This document shows positions 17,930-27,081 of a stretch of 64,000 nt of DNA, piece by piece (position 1 is the stretch's first letter; every line of letters starts with the position of its first letter). The stretch is taken from positions 47,919 through 111,918 of the forward strand of contig JAENYU010000001.1 in NCBI GenBank assembly GCA_016841625.1, in the 5' to 3' direction. A program made the position numbers and the translations under genes. The notes beneath the pieces were generated by a model, which had not been told where the DNA came from, made no database searches, and worked only from the letters and a program-made list of their open reading frames with translations. This DNA comes from Methanobacteriota archaeon (GTDB lineage Archaea > Halobacteriota > Methanosarcinia > Methanosarcinales > Methanosarcinaceae).

Positions 17930-18733
17930 ATGATTAGAATCCGACAAAAGAAGACTACGAGAAAAAAATTAACCGGTCCTCAAACCGGAAAGCCAGTTGC
18001 CGAGAAAGCGGAACCAAAAACCGCAGAAAATAAGGAGCAGGGCAAAAAAAGAAGGTTCCCCTACTCAAAAGATTCGAGAGGAAAGAAGGATATGAGAGGA
18101 AGGAGGGATACGAGGCCTTCCCCAAGGATTCCGGAAGAGCCCGAAGTGAGGGAAGAGGATCTTGAAAAGGGGGCCTTTGTCCTCCCCGGGGAACTTGTCG
18201 GGACTACCGAGGAATTCAAGGCCGGAGAAGGTACAACCGTAATTACGGGTGACATCTATTCCAATGCTACCGGATACGTATACATTGACAGTAAATCAAG
18301 GATGGTCACTGTCCGGCCTTCTACAAACACCCCTAACATAATGAAGGTAGGGGACATCATTTTCGGGAAGATTACGGATGTCCGGGAATCCGGGGCAATG
18401 GTTGAGTTTGCAGGGATTGAAGGCAAAGCCGACAGGAAAATCGTTAATGCGACTGGACTTGGGGATATTCACGTGTCCAACGTGCGTGACTCCTATGTCA
18501 AGAGGCTTGCAAACGAGTTCAGACCCATGGATATTGTTCGGGCCAGGGTTGTTGACCTCGATAGGCTTCGTCTCACAACTGCCGAGAACTCCCTGGGTGT
18601 CATGAAAGCCTACTGCTCGAACTGCAAAGGGGAACTCGTAATAGACAAAGACGGGAATAAGCTTAAATGCCCGGTCTGCAATAGAATTGAGACCCGTAAA
18701 CTCGCGGTTGACTACGGGAAGGGAATCAAATAA
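17930..18733 (+). CDS. csl4: Archaeal exosome RNA-binding subunit Csl4
   Basis: Csl4 forms part of the cap of the archaeal exosome, which degrades and tails RNA, and helps recruit DnaG and substrates. The core fits: an N-terminal domain from about residue 82 (GAFVLPGELVG), an S1 RNA-binding domain (VGDIIFGKITDVRESGAMVEFAGIE split over about 142-165) and a C-terminal zinc ribbon with CSNC and CPVC (about 227-250). It has an extra ~80-residue N-terminal tail rich in Lys, Arg and Glu, which makes the protein longer (267 aa) than most Csl4 (about 190). The tail may contact RNA. The start is ATG at 17930, with AGGGATT close upstream. rpoL follows 72 bp later. Confidence 0.9.
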   Translation: MIRIRQKKTTRKKLTGPQTGKPVAEKAEPKTAENKEQGKKRRFPYSKDSRGKKDMRGRRDTRPSPRIPEEPEVREEDLEKGAFVLPGELVGTTEEFKAGEGTTVITGDIYSNATGYVYIDSKSRMVTVRPSTNTPNIMKVGDIIFGKITDVRESGAMVEFAGIEGKADRKIVNATGLGDIHVSNVRDSYVKRLANEFRPMDIVRARVVDLDRLRLTTAENSLGVMKAYCSNCKGELVIDKDGNKLKCPVCNRIETRKLAVDYGKGIK

Positions 18734-18805
18734 GTTTCCTTTTCGCTTCAAACCATATTTCGGGAATATTCGTATAATTTATTCACCATTTGCAGGTGAT
18801 CACTT

Positions 18806-19084
18806 ATGGAACTGAACATTCTTTCCAAAACAGATAAAGAGCTAGAAGTCGAATTCAAAGGTGAGACTCACACCCTCCTCAACATGCTCAGGGCAAACCT
18901 GGTTGCGGATGAAAGGGTTGAGATCGTCTATTACGACATGAAGCACGTAAGCATCAGCGACCCTATTCTCTTCATTAAGACCGATGGTACGGACCCGATC
19001 AAGGTCTTAAGGGATGCAGCCTCAACCCTGGCCGCGGAGTGTGAAGAGTTTACCGCAGTCTTCAGCAAGGCCGTAAACGCTTGA
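18806..19084 (+). CDS. rpoL: DNA-directed RNA polymerase subunit L
   Basis: A 92-aa Rpb11/AC19-like subunit that pairs with RpoD to start RNA polymerase assembly. The conserved GETHTLLNMLRANLVADERV (about residues 19-38) holds the dimerisation motif. The DPILFIKTDGTDPI strand and the C-terminal helix (ALRDAA-type; here VLRDAASTLAAEC) are typical. The ATG at 18806 has AGGTGA 8-9 nt upstream. It is the last gene of the dph2-methyltransferase-csl4-rpoL group. Its stop codon is the first triplet of a 17-bp tandem repeat. Confidence 0.95.
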   Translation: MELNILSKTDKELEVEFKGETHTLLNMLRANLVADERVEIVYYDMKHVSISDPILFIKTDGTDPIKVLRDAASTLAAECEEFTAVFSKAVNA

Positions 19085-19146
19085 ATGCTTAAAACGCCTG
19101 AATGCTTAAAACGCCTGAATGCTTAAAACGCCTGAATGCTTGAATG
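19082..19146. repeat. 17-bp tandem repeat at the rpoL stop
   Basis: Unit TGAATGCTTAAAACGCC occurs three times plus a partial fourth, starting at the rpoL stop codon. Confidence 0.9.
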
Positions 19147-19494
19147 CATCAGTAAAAACACAGGACTAAAAGTCTTTTAAGTACGTGATTAAGGGCAGAT
19201 AAATTTGGATCTCCTGAATCACAATGGAGGGCACCTTTTTGAGGTGTTTTGTTCCCCCTTTTTCAGGGGCTTTCGGCTTATTGGCCGCCGGCCTCCAAGT
19301 CCTCCCAAGTACTTAAGTTTCTTACTAATCTTTCCTCGATTTTTCCTGGGAGTTGCCTGAACTGTTTTGATCCGGGAAGCTTCTGTCTATTCCATGGTTC
19401 ATCGGGCTTTGCAATACGTTTTTATGAATTACCTGTGTATCATCAGATAAATCAAGGTATGTAACAGCAGCATAACCAGTTCTCATCTTAATTC
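19147..19494. other. Spacer between rpoL and SepCysS
   Basis: No gene recognised. It contains a GGCACC/GAGGTG inverted pair around a T run near 19229-19247 that may end the rpoL transcript, followed by T- and C-rich sequence. A short plus-strand frame at 19249 lacks a ribosome site and coding character. Confidence 0.45.
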
Positions 19495-19555
19495 TCGGTT
19501 TACGGTTACAATTTAAGTATCGGTTTACAGTTGGAATTTTACTATCGGTTTACAG
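19495..19555. promoter_or_regulatory. Three TCGGTTTAC repeats at 25-bp spacing upstream of SepCysS
   Basis: TCGGTTTACGG at 19495 and TCGGTTTACAG at 19520 and 19545 are exactly 25 bp apart, and end 40 bp before the SepCysS ATG. Equal spacing close to a promoter suggests cooperative regulator binding, though a simple tandem duplication would look similar. Confidence 0.4.
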
Positions 19556-19594
19556 CTGAAGATATATGGAATATGGAATTGAGGTATCAGGTAA

Positions 19595-20755
<1,161 letters not shown>

Positions 20756-20963
20756 AGCAGGTTTCAGGTTCCTGTATCTAATTTTTGAAGCCCGGGGCCT
20801 TTTTACGAATTTGCTGTTTCTTTACCCGGGCTGCTTATTTCCGCTCTTTTTGCTTTTGTTTTTTTGCTTTTGTTTTTCTGATTTATTTTTCCTGAAATTT
20901 TGATCTCAAAATCGTGGATTAGAAAGTTATTTCTTTAAGAATAACGTATTTATCCTCCCATGT
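20756..20963. other. Spacer after SepCysS
   Basis: T-rich sequence with repeated TTTTTGCTTTTG words (about 20845-20875), a probable termination zone. No gene seen. Confidence 0.5.
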
Positions 20964-21044
20964 CTCATTCTGAATGAGACTTTTGGTCATTATACTCTCA
21001 TTCTAAATGAGACTTTTATCGATTATACTCTCATTTAGAATGAG
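20964..21044. promoter_or_regulatory. Three palindromic operators at exactly 33-bp spacing
   Basis: 15-bp palindromes of the form CTCATTCTNAATGAG occur at 20964-20978, 20997-21011 and 21030-21044 (the last is CTCATTTAGAATGAG). The start-to-start distance is 33 bp both times. Each is followed by GACTTTT or GGCTTCT, and the intervening TTATAC words repeat as well. The third ends 26 bp before the ATPase ATG at 21071. This is the arrangement expected of a strongly cooperative regulator site. Confidence 0.7.
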
Positions 21045-21070
21045 GCTTCTCCAAAAAAACCTCTCCTTAA

Positions 21071-22363
21071 ATGAAATATTACGCTGAAAAAGGGCTGAAT
21101 TCTATGGATGCGCGGATATTGAGGGAACTTATACGCGAGCAAAAGGCAGATTTTGAATCTCCAGGACCTGTAAGGCTCGTGGAAAGGGAGGTCCTTGAAA
21201 GGGTTTCGGAACTTTTGAGGCTCCCTCACGCTCTGGTGATCTCGGGCATGAGGCGTTCCGGAAAGAGCACCCTCTTAAAGGAGATCCGTAAAGGTTTCTT
21301 TGGAGATGAGCCTGTCTACTACCTTAATTTCGAGGACGAACGCCTGATCGGTTTTGAGGCAGGAGACTTTAACCTCCTCTATGAGGCGTTTATCGAGCTT
21401 TTAGGGGAAAGCCGGGTCTTTTTCTTTGATGAAATCCAGAACGTTGAGGGCTGGGAACGCTTTGTACGGCGGATGTACGACAGGGGCTTCAAGTTTGTCC
21501 TTACGGGTTCGAATTCTTCCCTGTTGAGCCGGGAACTCGGGACCAAACTGACAGGGCGCTACGTCGGGCTGGAACTTTACCCTTTCTCATTCCGGGAATT
21601 CCTGAAATTCAGACAAATCCCGGTGCCTAAAGAGCCGCTAACCGAGGAGAGGGGCCTTATAAAAGGCGCTTTTAATGAGTACCTGGAAAAAGGGGGTATC
21701 CCCGAGTACCTGCTTTTTGAAAACGCCCAGCTCCTGAAGACCCTGTATGAAAATATTTTATACAGGGACATCCTGGTCCGCTACGGGCTTGGGGAAGAAA
21801 AAGCCCTCCGGGAACTTGCCCTTTACCTTTTTTCCAATTACACATCCGAGATCAACTACAGCAAGCTCCAGAAACCGCTGGGTCTCGGTAGTGCAAACAC
21901 GGTCAAGAGCTACATCGGCTACCTGGAAAACTCTTACATGGTTTTCACGATCCCGAAATATGCCTATTCCCTGAAAAAGCAGATATATTCCCCCAAAAAA
22001 GTGTATGTAATCGATTCGGCTTTTATAAACCTCATATCCTTCAAGTTTTCCCGGGACAGGGGCAAATTGCTGGAAAATCTCGTTTTCCTCGAACTCAAAA
22101 GGAAAAACCTGGAAGTTTATTACCATAAAGGCAAGCAGGAATGCGATTTTATAGTTACCGATAACATGAGACCAATAGAGGCTATCCAGGTTACTTCGAG
22201 CCTGAAAAGTACCAGGGAACGGGAAGTCGGTGGGCTGCTTGAAGCTCTGGAAGCTTATGACCTGGATTCCGGCCTGATCCTGACTGAGGCAGAGGAGTTC
22301 GAAGAGACCGTTCAGGGCAAAAAAATTCTAGTCAGACCTATCTGGAAGTGGCTTCTGGAATAA
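21071..22363 (+). CDS. AAA+ ATPase with C-terminal DUF4143-type nuclease-like domain
   Basis: A 430-aa archaeal ATPase of the AAA_14/DUF4143 group. Walker A is ISGMRRSGKSTLL at about residues 57-69, and Walker B is VFFFDEIQNVEGWERF at about 116-131. Sensor-like FVLTGSNSSLLSREL and TGRYVGLELYPFSFREF follow. The C-terminal part has EFN-like LENLVFLELKRK, then YYHKGKQECDFIV, which matches the DUF4143 D...ExK-like pattern. The role of this widespread family is unknown; its fold suggests DNA-related ATPase or selfish-element behaviour. ATG 21071 has CCTCTCC but no classic Shine-Dalgarno; M12 at 21104 is a possible alternative. Three palindromic operators lie immediately upstream, so the gene is probably tightly regulated. 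Confidence 0.8.
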   Translation: MKYYAEKGLNSMDARILRELIREQKADFESPGPVRLVEREVLERVSELLRLPHALVISGMRRSGKSTLLKEIRKGFFGDEPVYYLNFEDERLIGFEAGDFNLLYEAFIELLGESRVFFFDEIQNVEGWERFVRRMYDRGFKFVLTGSNSSLLSRELGTKLTGRYVGLELYPFSFREFLKFRQIPVPKEPLTEERGLIKGAFNEYLEKGGIPEYLLFENAQLLKTLYENILYRDILVRYGLGEEKALRELALYLFSNYTSEINYSKLQKPLGLGSANTVKSYIGYLENSYMVFTIPKYAYSLKKQIYSPKKVYVIDSAFINLISFKFSRDRGKLLENLVFLELKRKNLEVYYHKGKQECDFIVTDNMRPIEAIQVTSSLKSTREREVGGLLEALEAYDLDSGLILTEAEEFEETVQGKKILVRPIWKWLLE

Positions 22364-22564
22364 TCGGGAGTTAACCGTGACCATATCTTAATTTATATTT
22401 TTTCGGCTTCCCAACAAATACAGGCAAATGCTGAATCCTTTGATAGCCTGAGCTCAGATCAACGATCTGAATTAATTTTTAAAAAAGTTTTATGTGTTGA
22501 ATTTTTTTGTTTTTCAGTGCTTCAAGGAATAAAAACAAAATATGTTCCGGACGTCAAACCATAT

Positions 22565-22912
22565 TCACTTCTTCATCTCCACATTTTTCACGTAGCCCTC
22601 GCCCCGCGGGGTCAGGACATAATACGCAGTCTCCTCGCTTTCCTCTTTTTCGACGCAGAGGGTGCTTTCGAGCATGTTAAGGTTGTAGTTTGCCTGCACG
22701 TCCTTGAGCTTGAATTCTGCTTTGATTTCCTCAAGGGACATCTTCTGCCTTCCCAGGGCTATGAGGATGTTTCTCCGGACAGGGTTCTGGAGGGCGTTGA
22801 GGCAGGACTTGTGGTCTTCGGTCATGTCCTCTTTCATTTTGCCTTCCCGCTTCATCTTTGAGACCCATTCTTCTTTTCTTTTTGCAGCTTCCTCGGGAGT
22901 CATAGTACTCAT
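22565..22912 (-). CDS. Winged-helix (ArsR-like) transcription regulator
   Basis: A 115-aa DNA-binding protein. After a charged N-terminal helix (EEAAKRKEEWVSKMKRE), the wHTH region reads CLNALQNPVRRNILIALGRQ (about residues 37-56), with MSLEEIKAEFKL, then a recognition helix DVQANYNLNMLES and a wing TAYYVLTPRGEGYV. No metal-binding cysteine pair typical of ArsR is seen (only C37 and C86), so the signal is unknown. Two ATGs (22912 and 22903) are possible. It is divergent from the DUF2148 gene at 23004, with 91 bp between them, and may control it. Confidence 0.8.
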   Translation of the reverse strand: MSTMTPEEAAKRKEEWVSKMKREGKMKEDMTEDHKSCLNALQNPVRRNILIALGRQKMSLEEIKAEFKLKDVQANYNLNMLESTLCVEKEESEETAYYVLTPRGEGYVKNVEMKK

Positions 22913-23003
22913 AAATATATTTGTACGAATATTTAAATATGTTTGTGAACCGGTCCCGGCCCGGGATTCAAATTATAAATAACATCGTTTCCAATTTCTT
23001 TCC

Positions 23004-23552
23004 ATGAAGCTGAATCCCGAACTCGAATCCCTGGATACCCTTGCAAAAGTCATCCTCACTGCCGCCCGCACCGCCCCGAAAGGGAAAGGTATCGATGACA
23101 TCGTGACCTGCCTCCTTGACTCTGAAGAAAAGGCTGACCTCGCCGCCAGAATGGAAGAACTCAGTGAAATCAAAAGTCTCAAATTCCTGCTCCGGGACGC
23201 CCGGAACGTCAGGGATGCGGATTCCATCATTCTGATCGGGCTTAAGGCTTCGGGTGTGAGCAGTCTGGACTGTGGAGCCTGCGGCTTTGCGACCTGCAAG
23301 GCAATGCTAGAGCATGAAAAAGTTCAGAAGGAATTTCTCGGCCCCCAGTGCATGATCAAATACCTGGACCTCGGGATTGCCGTGGGCTCGGCAGCTGCAA
23401 AGGCAAAGGACCTCTGCATCGACAACCGTGTGCTGTATTCGGCAGGGGCTGCAGCCTGCTATTTTGAGATGATAGATGCGGATGTGGCAATGGGAATTCC
23501 GCTTAGCGTGAAGGGAAAGAATATTTTCTTTGACAGGCCTTCCACAAGATAA
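23004..23552 (+). CDS. DUF2148 ferredoxin-domain protein
   Basis: A 182-aa cytosolic protein of the DUF2148 family, a group found mostly in anaerobes and predicted to bind an iron-sulfur cluster. The cluster motif is DCGACGFATCKAM (about residues 92-104), a C-x2-C-x4-C pattern, with a further Cys in GPQCMIKYLDLGIAVGSA. The first part, RTAPKGKGIDDI, is also conserved in the family. The function is not known. It is divergently transcribed from a wHTH regulator, which suggests regulated expression. The ATG at 23004 lacks a strong Shine-Dalgarno. Confidence 0.8.
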   Translation: MKLNPELESLDTLAKVILTAARTAPKGKGIDDIVTCLLDSEEKADLAARMEELSEIKSLKFLLRDARNVRDADSIILIGLKASGVSSLDCGACGFATCKAMLEHEKVQKEFLGPQCMIKYLDLGIAVGSAAAKAKDLCIDNRVLYSAGAAACYFEMIDADVAMGIPLSVKGKNIFFDRPSTR

Positions 23553-23642
23553 ACTCAGGAATGGATGGGGTAAAATGAAAAAGTAGAAAAGAAGAAAATA
23601 AAAAGTTTCAGGCTCCTGGCCTGTTTTTAGGCTTTTAATCTT

Positions 23643-24911
23643 TCACCTGAAATCCTTCAATCCTTCAAAATCCAGGGTTGCAAAGTAGTCCTCTATGGTC
23701 TCGGCTCTCCGGATCTGCACGACGCTTCCGTCTTTCCTGAGGAGGAGTTCGGCGGAGCGGAGTTTTCCGTTGTAGTTGAAACCCATGGCGTGCCCGTGGG
23801 CGCCGGCGTCGTGGATTGCAAGGATGTCGCCGATTTCGATTTCCGGGAGCATTCTGTCGATTGCGAACTTGTCGTTGTTTTCGCAAAGGGAGCCGGTTAC
23901 GTCGTATTTGTGGGCAGGGGGTTCGTTTTCTTTCCCGAGCACGGTAATGTGGTGGTATGCTCCGTAGAGTCCCGGGCGCATGAGGTTTGCCATGCAGGAG
24001 TCCATGCCCACGTAGTCCTTGTAAGTGCTTTTGAGGTGCCTGACCTCTGAGATAAGGTAGCCGTAGGGGCCTGTGATGACCCTTCCGCATTCGAGGTAGA
24101 CCTTGAGGGGAGCCAGGCCGTTTGCAGTTATAGTTGTGTCGTAGGCTTCTTTTGCGCCTTTTGCAACGACGTCGAAGGAGACCGGTTCCTGGTCAGGCCT
24201 GTAGGGAATCCCTATCCCGCCGCCGAGGTTCACGAACTCGAAAGTGATGTCAAGCTCCTTTGAAATCTCCACGATGAGCTCGAAGAGGATCCTGGCGGTT
24301 TCCACGAAGTAGGAGGGGTCAAGCTCGTTAGAGGCGACCATAGTGTGCATCCCGAAGCGCTTTACGCCTTTGTCCCTGAGGATCCTGTAGCCTTCGAAGA
24401 GCTGTTCCCGGGTGAAACCGTACTTGGCTTCTTCGGGTTTTCCAATGATTGCGTTCCCTTCCTTCAGGGGGCCCGGGTTGTACCTGAAGCAGACAATTTC
24501 CGGAAGCCCTGCGTGTGCTTCCAGGTAGGGGATGTGGCTGATGTCGTCCAGGTTGATGTAGCCGCCCATTTCTTTTGCCTTTACGAACTCTTCGGCAGGG
24601 GTGTCGTTGGAACTGAACATGATGTCGTCCCCTGTCATCCCTGCTTTTTCCGCCAGGATCAGCTCGGGCAGGGAACTGCAGTCCGCCCCGAAGCCTTCTT
24701 CTTTGAGAATTTTCAGGATATAGGGGTTCGGAAGGGCTTTTACGGCAAAGAATTCCTTAAAGCCGGGGACGTCCTTGAAAGCTTCCTTCATCTTCCGGGC
24801 GTTTTCCCGAATGGCCTTTTCATCGTAAATGTGGAAAGGGGTCGGGTATTTTTCAATTATTTTTTGCATCTCTTCTTTAGTGAACGGCAGGGCCTTTGAA
24901 ACCATCATCAT
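23643..24911 (-). CDS. Diaminopimelate decarboxylase-like PLP enzyme (group IV), divergent motifs
   Basis: A 422-aa fold-III PLP decarboxylase. The PLP lysine lies in FFAVKALPNPY (about residue 58). GFGADCSSLPEL, the HTMVASNE region and the phosphate-binding GGGIGIPYRP are in place. Two motifs depart from usual DapDC: the LEPGR segment reads LECGRVITGPYG, and the substrate-proximal CESxD segment reads CENNDKFA. These residues touch phosphate and substrate, so the enzyme could use another amino acid or a carboxy-polyamine. lysA is the nearest name, but I leave the symbol empty. It is a single minus-strand gene; three ATGs in a row at the start (MMMVSK) leave the exact start open. Confidence 0.75.
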   Translation of the reverse strand: MMMVSKALPFTKEEMQKIIEKYPTPFHIYDEKAIRENARKMKEAFKDVPGFKEFFAVKALPNPYILKILKEEGFGADCSSLPELILAEKAGMTGDDIMFSSNDTPAEEFVKAKEMGGYINLDDISHIPYLEAHAGLPEIVCFRYNPGPLKEGNAIIGKPEEAKYGFTREQLFEGYRILRDKGVKRFGMHTMVASNELDPSYFVETARILFELIVEISKELDITFEFVNLGGGIGIPYRPDQEPVSFDVVAKGAKEAYDTTITANGLAPLKVYLECGRVITGPYGYLISEVRHLKSTYKDYVGMDSCMANLMRPGLYGAYHHITVLGKENEPPAHKYDVTGSLCENNDKFAIDRMLPEIEIGDILAIHDAGAHGHAMGFNYNGKLRSAELLLRKDGSVVQIRRAETIEDYFATLDFEGLKDFR

Positions 24912-25154
24912 AACCTTTTGTCGAATTTTTCTGTCCTGACAGACTTTTCTGTCTGCTGGACTTTTACTTATTATCGAATTTTCCTGCTTATTGGACCTGT
25001 ACCCATTTGAATTTTTGTTCCCTTATTACCTTTTCCCCGATTTTCAGGGATAAACTCCACTATATATTCATGAAGTTGCAATGTGCCACTATTTACCTTT
25101 ACCAAAAACTATTTTAACAAAAAACGACATGTAAAGCAAATACCGACACATTGA

Positions 25155-25226
25155 GCGACCGTGGTTTAGTGGCTATGACCTGAGCTTCCCAAGCTTAGAA
25201 CCCGGGTTCGAATCCCGGCGGTCGCA
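25155..25226 (+). tRNA. tRNA-Gly (anticodon CCC)
   Basis: A full cloverleaf: acceptor GCGACCG/CGGTCGC, anticodon stem TGAGC/GCTTA with loop TTCCCAA (anticodon CCC), T stem CCGGG/CCCGG with TTCGAAT, discriminator A, CCA not encoded. The tRNA lies 48 bp from a duplicated gene fragment (25274-25341). Confidence 0.95.
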
Positions 25227-25273
25227 TCCTGAGCTTTTTTCCAAACTTTTTCCTGATCTTTAAGAGAATAAGC

Positions 25274-25341
25274 TCTTTTTATCTTTAGTCCGAAAGCTCA
25301 AGCGGAACTTTTTTCCTGTAGACTGTCCCTGGAATTTTTCC
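25274..25341. repeat. Direct repeat: duplicated 3' end of the thioesterase gene (copy 1)
   Basis: Matches 26221-26289. The first ~45 bp have one mismatch and similarity fades beyond. It corresponds on the minus strand to the last ~20 codons and stop of the thioesterase, with no gene attached. With copy 2 it brackets the gene at 25352-25912. Confidence 0.85.
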
Positions 25342-25351
25342 ACTGAAGCAT

Positions 25352-25912
25352 TTAATCATCCCCAAAGCGGTGGAGAATCGAATCGATAGGTTCTATTTCA
25401 AACTTCTCCGCACCAACAAGACAGGACCCTTCAAAATCACATGTCCAAATATGGTATGCTGAATATTTCTCCACAGATTCTTTGTGGAACTCTCTGACCG
25501 GAAGTGCTCGAAGGTTAACATATTTGTCCAGTTTTAGATCCAGGGTATCATAAAGAATTCCAGTTAATTCGTTCAGTAAATTTAACAGTACTATGGTTCG
25601 CTGTAATTCTGGATTCCACAACCTGATTCTTTCCACAATTTCTTTAACCTTTATATACTGCTCATACTCCCACTCTTCAAATATATCATTATTGAAATGC
25701 CTGGATACTATCTCATAAACGCCTGGAACGTTAACTATTGATTGAGGAGTTTCCTCGTTAAGATAGATATCATTCTCGAAATGTTTGGATACTATTTCAG
25801 AAACATCCGGAATATTAACTATTGATTGAAGAGTTTCTTCATTAAGACGTGCGTAAAGAATTCTGTCAAAATCGTCCTTTGTCATTTTGCTATAGTCCAT
25901 GTACATCGCCAT
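25352..25912 (-). CDS. Hypothetical protein with internal 28-aa duplication, 186 aa
   Basis: Not recognised. Residues 23-50 and 51-78 are two copies of a 28-aa unit (LNEETLQSIVNIPDVSEIVS versus LNEETPQSIVNVPGVYEIVS, followed by KHFENDI / RHFNNDI). The DNA repeat period is 84 bp (25683 and 25767). The rest is helical (VKEIVERIRLW, LLNLLNELTGILYDTL) with no signal or membrane segment. It is AT-rich compared with neighbours. The gene sits between two direct copies of the neighbouring thioesterase 3' end and next to tRNA-Gly, so it probably arrived by insertion. No homologue function can be offered. Confidence 0.65.
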   Translation of the reverse strand: MAMYMDYSKMTKDDFDRILYARLNEETLQSIVNIPDVSEIVSKHFENDIYLNEETPQSIVNVPGVYEIVSRHFNNDIFEEWEYEQYIKVKEIVERIRLWNPELQRTIVLLNLLNELTGILYDTLDLKLDKYVNLRALPVREFHKESVEKYSAYHIWTCDFEGSCLVGAEKFEIEPIDSILHRFGDD

Positions 25913-26220
25913 TGTTTATTGCGTAAATCCCAAAGGAAAGAAGGAAGTTGATTTCTAATGAAGCTTCCTCTTTTAAGCGATCACGACATAATATAACAGC
26001 TGAGCCTTATGACCTTCAGGAACCTTTCAGGTTCCCTGTAGACCACCCTGGCAGTTATTAGCCTGGTTGAAGGCGGGGTTATGGAAAGTAAAAGACTATC
26101 AGTACTGAGATTTACAATCCCTGATTAAAGCCTGCAGGAGCCAGGAAAACTGCTAACGAGTTTTCCAGTATGCTAAAAAAGTAAGTTGCCGGTGAAAAGA
26201 AAGCACATGGAGTTATGTTA
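25913..26220. other. Spacer inside the repeat-bracketed segment
   Basis: No gene. A perfect 6-bp hairpin (GGAACC/GGTTCC, 26019-26035) is present. Nearby words (GACCTTCAGGAACC) resemble sequence at about 29385-29410 on the opposite strand, which suggests shared mobile debris. Confidence 0.4.
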
Positions 26221-26289
26221 TCTTTTTATTTTTAGTCCGAAAGCTCAAGCGGAACTTTTTTCCTGTAGACCATTCCCTGGAATATTGCC
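26221..26289. repeat. Direct repeat: 3' end of the thioesterase gene (copy 2)
   Basis: The native copy, overlapping the stop codon (26232-26234) and final codons of the thioesterase. See 25274-25341 for the duplicate. Confidence 0.85.
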
Positions 26290-26636
26290 ACAAGGTCCCC
26301 TTCATCATCGGTGACGTTTACGGTATATGTGGCGATTTTGGGGTTTATCGATGTCTCCTTCGCCTCTGCTGTAAGAGTTCCTTTTATTCCGGCTTTTACA
26401 TAGGAGATGTTTGCATTGATCCCGACTGCAGCATTCCCGTATGCGTTTGATGCTGCGGCAAAAGCAAGGTCTGCAAGGGTGAATATTGCCCCTCCCTGCA
26501 CGGCCCTTAAAGCATTAAGGTGCTTTTCTTCTATAACTATCCTGGTTTTTGCATATCCGGGTGATACTTCCAGCAGTTCTATTCCCGAATGTACAGTGAA
26601 ATTATCCTTTTTAAAATATCGTTTGAGATCTTCCAT
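26232..26636 (-). CDS. PaaI-type hotdog-fold thioesterase
   Basis: A 134-aa hotdog thioesterase, likely hydrolysing acyl-CoA or aryl-CoA thioesters in the cytosol. The family pattern is clear: HSGIELLEVSPGYAKTRIVI, then HLNALRAVQGGAIFTLADLAFA (the His-Asn...GG...D active-site helix, split at about residues 38-59), and YVKAGIKGTLTAEAKE. The length is standard. It stands alone. Its 3' end is duplicated 950 bp away beside tRNA-Gly; the gene itself is intact. The physiological substrate is unknown. Confidence 0.85.
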   Translation of the reverse strand: MEDLKRYFKKDNFTVHSGIELLEVSPGYAKTRIVIEEKHLNALRAVQGGAIFTLADLAFAAASNAYGNAAVGINANISYVKAGIKGTLTAEAKETSINPKIATYTVNVTDDEGDLVAIFQGMVYRKKVPLELSD

Positions 26637-26916
26637 GTGATAGCTCCGGGAGTTGTCAGTGAGCTTATGGTTAATTCATTATGTTTATTAAACTTGTCCT
26701 TTTTTATTAAAGAGATTTGCTACTCAATATCCGACTTTCACGGTAAGCCCTATATCTTAAAGAAAAGAGCCCCCGGCAGGCTTTTCGTTTTTGAATCCAC
26801 CAGTCGAATCCACAGTTTGAAATCTAACTGATATTCCGGCCTACCGGGACTTTCAAGCATTCAGATGATGGTATTTTTCCCGTAATTTTTCTGTAGGTTT
26901 CGATCAACCCATAACG
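26637..26916. other. Spacer, nothing recognised
   Basis: About 280 bp of AT-rich sequence between the thioesterase start and the next minus-strand gene. Plus-strand frames are not supported. Confidence 0.4.
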
Positions 26917-27081
26917 TTAACGAACAAAGTTCAGAAAAATTATGCCCAAAACTGCGAGCATCGCAACTAATTTTTGTGTTAATGGGTCTTTGAATCCTGT
27001 TTCTTGCACAAGTTCCCTTCTTTCCTTTTTTATTTCCCGAAAGTTCTTCAGGTTATTTAGTAACTGACTGGTTCGCCTCAT
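26917..27081 (-). CDS. Small tail-anchored membrane protein, 54 aa
   Basis: Not recognised. The ATG at 27081 has a near-perfect ribosome site (GGAGG, 5 nt upstream), which supports this start over the longer in-frame one at 27186. The N-terminal 35 residues are basic and helical (LLNNLKNFREIKKERRELV) and the C-terminus is one hydrophobic helix (LVAMLAVLGIIFLNFV) ending in Arg, the layout of a tail-anchored or single-pass protein. It overlaps the upstream membrane gene by 29 nt and is co-transcribed with it. Confidence 0.7.
   Translation of the reverse strand: MRRTSQLLNNLKNFREIKKERRELVQETGFKDPLTQKLVAMLAVLGIIFLNFVR

Noticed and set aside
23665..24090. Alternative minus-strand frame inside the LysA-like gene
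   Set aside because: Arg/Pro-rich shadow of a GC-rich coding gene whose real frame carries all PLP motifs.
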